A stretch of 64,000 nt of DNA from SLJN01 sp964505385 (GTDB lineage: Bacteria > Bacteroidota > Rhodothermia > Balneolales > Natronogracilivirgulaceae): assembly GCA_964505385.1 (NCBI GenBank), contig CAZDIA010000005.1, positions 50,438 to 114,437 of the forward strand. Reading direction: 5' to 3'. Position numbers and translations under genes: made by a program. Positions 62,814 to 64,000 of this stretch are shown here, one piece after another; positions within the stretch are counted from its first letter, which is position 1; each line of letters starts with the position of its first letter. The notes under the pieces were generated by a model, which was not told where the DNA came from, made no database searches, and was given only the letters and a program-made list of their open reading frames with translations.

Positions 62814-63674
62814 ATGAAAAAACACTTTTTGAGATTGCGCAAGTGGGCTGCAAGCCGGATCGAAAACCGGAAAATCATCGATTATACCGGTTGTTTCAAA
62901 AGCAATCCGATAACCTGTTACTATGCTGCAAAAGGAAATCCTTTTTTAGCTGAGCTTCCACTGAAAAGGTGTCGCCATCTAAAATATCTTGGTTTTGAAT
63001 GCACACCCGAATCGAAATCCCCCTTCGTTCAAACATTGCGTGAGTATGCTGAGGGTCATCATACCCGCTATACCGGATCGGTATTACAAAATTATTACGA
63101 ATCATTTAAGCCACAAAATGTAGCAGAAATAATGGGATTAAATCCGGAGGAATGCTCTCCGGTTTTAATTAATAATCCGGCAATGAGTGAGATAGCGGTT
63201 TGGAACAGCGGCAATCACCAAGCTGAGCTGAAAAGACGAAAAAGACAAATTGAGCAAGACAATTTGCTTCACGGATATCATTATAAATCGGATGATGGGG
63301 ATCCGTTCTACGGTCCGGTATCGGAACGCAAGGGCACACTTGAATTTACCAGGCTGATAAAAACCTACAACAGTATTAAAGAAAAAGGATACTCCGTTTC
63401 TGACGTCAACAGCATAAAAGGAATCATACTAAAAGCAGGCGGAGAGTGGAGATGCCAGATACTTGTTGGTCAGCACAGAATTGCTGCACTTGCTGCTTTG
63501 GGATATGAAAACGTACCGATATTGATCGGCAATCAAGGTATAATCCACAGGGAGGATGTTGAGATGTGGCCATTAGTGCAGGAAAACATAATTACCACAA
63601 AACAGGCATTAACGGTGTTCGACAGAATTTTTGAAGGACATCCCCCGGAAATGGCTTTGAAGCATCTCGGTTAG
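62814..63674 (+). CDS. ParB/Srx-fold protein of the polysaccharide locus
   Basis: A 286-residue protein from ATG 62814, 13 bases after the preceding stop. The frame continues upstream, but only this ATG gives a sensible basic N-terminus MKKHFLRLRKWAASR. The recognisable part is near the C-terminus: ILVGQHRIAALAALGYENVP contains the G-x-H-R signature of ParB-like nucleotide-binding domains. Relatives of that fold include SbnI and SerK, which phosphorylate free serine. No HTH or partner ParA is seen, so DNA segregation is unlikely. I infer a sugar or amino-acid kinase-like role, weakly. Confidence 0.6.
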   Translation: MKKHFLRLRKWAASRIENRKIIDYTGCFKSNPITCYYAAKGNPFLAELPLKRCRHLKYLGFECTPESKSPFVQTLREYAEGHHTRYTGSVLQNYYESFKPQNVAEIMGLNPEECSPVLINNPAMSEIAVWNSGNHQAELKRRKRQIEQDNLLHGYHYKSDDGDPFYGPVSERKGTLEFTRLIKTYNSIKEKGYSVSDVNSIKGIILKAGGEWRCQILVGQHRIAALAALGYENVPILIGNQGIIHREDVEMWPLVQENIITTKQALTVFDRIFEGHPPEMALKHLG

Positions 63675-63920
63675 TTCATGGTTGAGTAGGGGTTACGATG
63701 TTTCGGTATGACTAACCAATCAAAAAGTGAATTTTTTTTCAATGAATAGTAGTCATCCTCTGATTTTTGCGGTTAACACATGCGAATCTTTGAAAACATG
63801 ACTGTTGAGTTTTGAAAGCCGGCAGATGGTATTCGATAAGCTGATTTTAAGCTACAAATTGCCATTTTTTTGCTAAAAAAACTTGTATATGATTCAAATA
63901 CATTTTACCATAACAGATCA

Positions 63921-64000
63921 ACCCCTAAGCGATGACTCCTCCTGACTCATCGCACTAAAATCCAGGGAAATCGGACGGCCATCCGGTTTCCCTCTTTTTT
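63921..64000 (+). ncRNA. Candidate small RNA with C-rich loop
   Basis: A perfect seven-base hairpin GCGATGA/TCATCGC (63929-63953) presents the loop CTCCTCCTGAC. A short linker and a strong terminator hairpin follow. The loop is complementary to GGAGGAG-type ribosome-binding sites, as in C-rich-loop regulatory RNAs of other bacteria. No clear promoter was found directly upstream, so it may be processed from the 3' end of the polysaccharide mRNA. Confidence 0.45.
63964..64000 (+). terminator. Strong intrinsic terminator
   Basis: Arms AGGGAAATCGGA and TCCGGTTTCCCT pair over twelve positions with one G-U, around the loop CGGCCA, followed by CTTTTTT. It closes either the polysaccharide transcript or the small RNA. 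Confidence 0.92.

Larger units (their letters stand above)
63675..64000. other. Terminal spacer of the polysaccharide locus
   Basis: No protein gene is visible in these 326 bases. The first 200 are AT-rich without clear structure. The last 75 hold two hairpins, the second a terminator. Confidence 0.7.

Noticed and set aside
1..64000. tRNA, rRNA, prophage or insertion sequences
   Set aside because: No cloverleaf-like sequence, rRNA core motif, transposase or phage structural gene was recognised by eye; short RNA genes could still be missed without a covariance search.

Overview
The window looks like the chromosome of a Balneolota/Bacteroidota-type bacterium, most likely a Balneolaceae relative. 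This is inferred from protein style: a bacillithiol-type BshA, a DUF4293 protein, a very long SecA, and one promoter matching the Bacteroidota TTTG/TAnnTTTG pattern. No rRNA, tRNA, prophage, insertion sequence or CRISPR array was seen. Two 100-N assembly gaps (52099-52198 and 61638-61737) suggest a draft assembly or metagenome bin.

Layout. 1-2000: 5' part of a two-domain amidohydrolase lipoprotein on the minus strand. 2263-7721: haem operon hemH-hemA-hemC-hemD-hemG with overlapping or nearly touching genes. 7823-10849: M1 metallopeptidase with a probable C-terminal outer-membrane barrel. 10985-14335: DEAD-box helicase and CPBP protease, both minus. 14653-17895: SRAP protein, bshA, asparaginase lipoprotein. 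18026-20767: HAD hydrolase and pyrR-pyrB, surrounded by palindromic repeats. 21051-27376: secA (minus) and rpmH-rnpA-yidD-yidC, so the protein-export genes sit together. 27483-34441: PD-(D/E)XK nuclease-like protein, Xaa-Pro aminopeptidase, S9 peptidase and ComEC. 34848-37909: a metallophosphoesterase with an internal Tat-like signal and a class-C beta-lactamase-like serine hydrolase. 38074-40819: a possible small RNA or attenuator followed by a three-gene partner-switching module (STAS antagonist, anti-sigma-type kinase, GAF-PP2C phosphatase). 40862-43218: two DMT transporters and a DUF4293 protein.

43301-63674 is a roughly 20 kb exopolysaccharide or capsule locus. It holds a Wza-like exporter, chain-length regulator, Wzy-like polymerase, several GT4 glycosyltransferases, three sulfotransferase-like proteins, WecB, a heparinase-like protein, a methyltransferase, two tandem Wzx-like flippases, a nucleotidyltransferase-like fragment and a ParB/Srx-fold protein. 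The sulfotransferases suggest a sulfated polymer made by a Wzx/Wzy route. The window ends in a structured RNA with a C-rich hairpin loop and a strong intrinsic terminator.

The intergenic DNA is unusual. At least four families of dispersed palindromic or composite repeats fill the longer gaps (12.8-13.4, 16.7, 17.9-19.2, 20.9-21.0, 32.0, 34.5-34.75 and 36.2 kb). One near-identical 44-bp unit recurs 2.7 kb apart. The best candidates for undescribed biology are these repeat families, the two structured RNA candidates, the Sec/Tat-type metallophosphoesterase, the Cys-rich insert in ferrochelatase and the M1-peptidase/barrel fusion.
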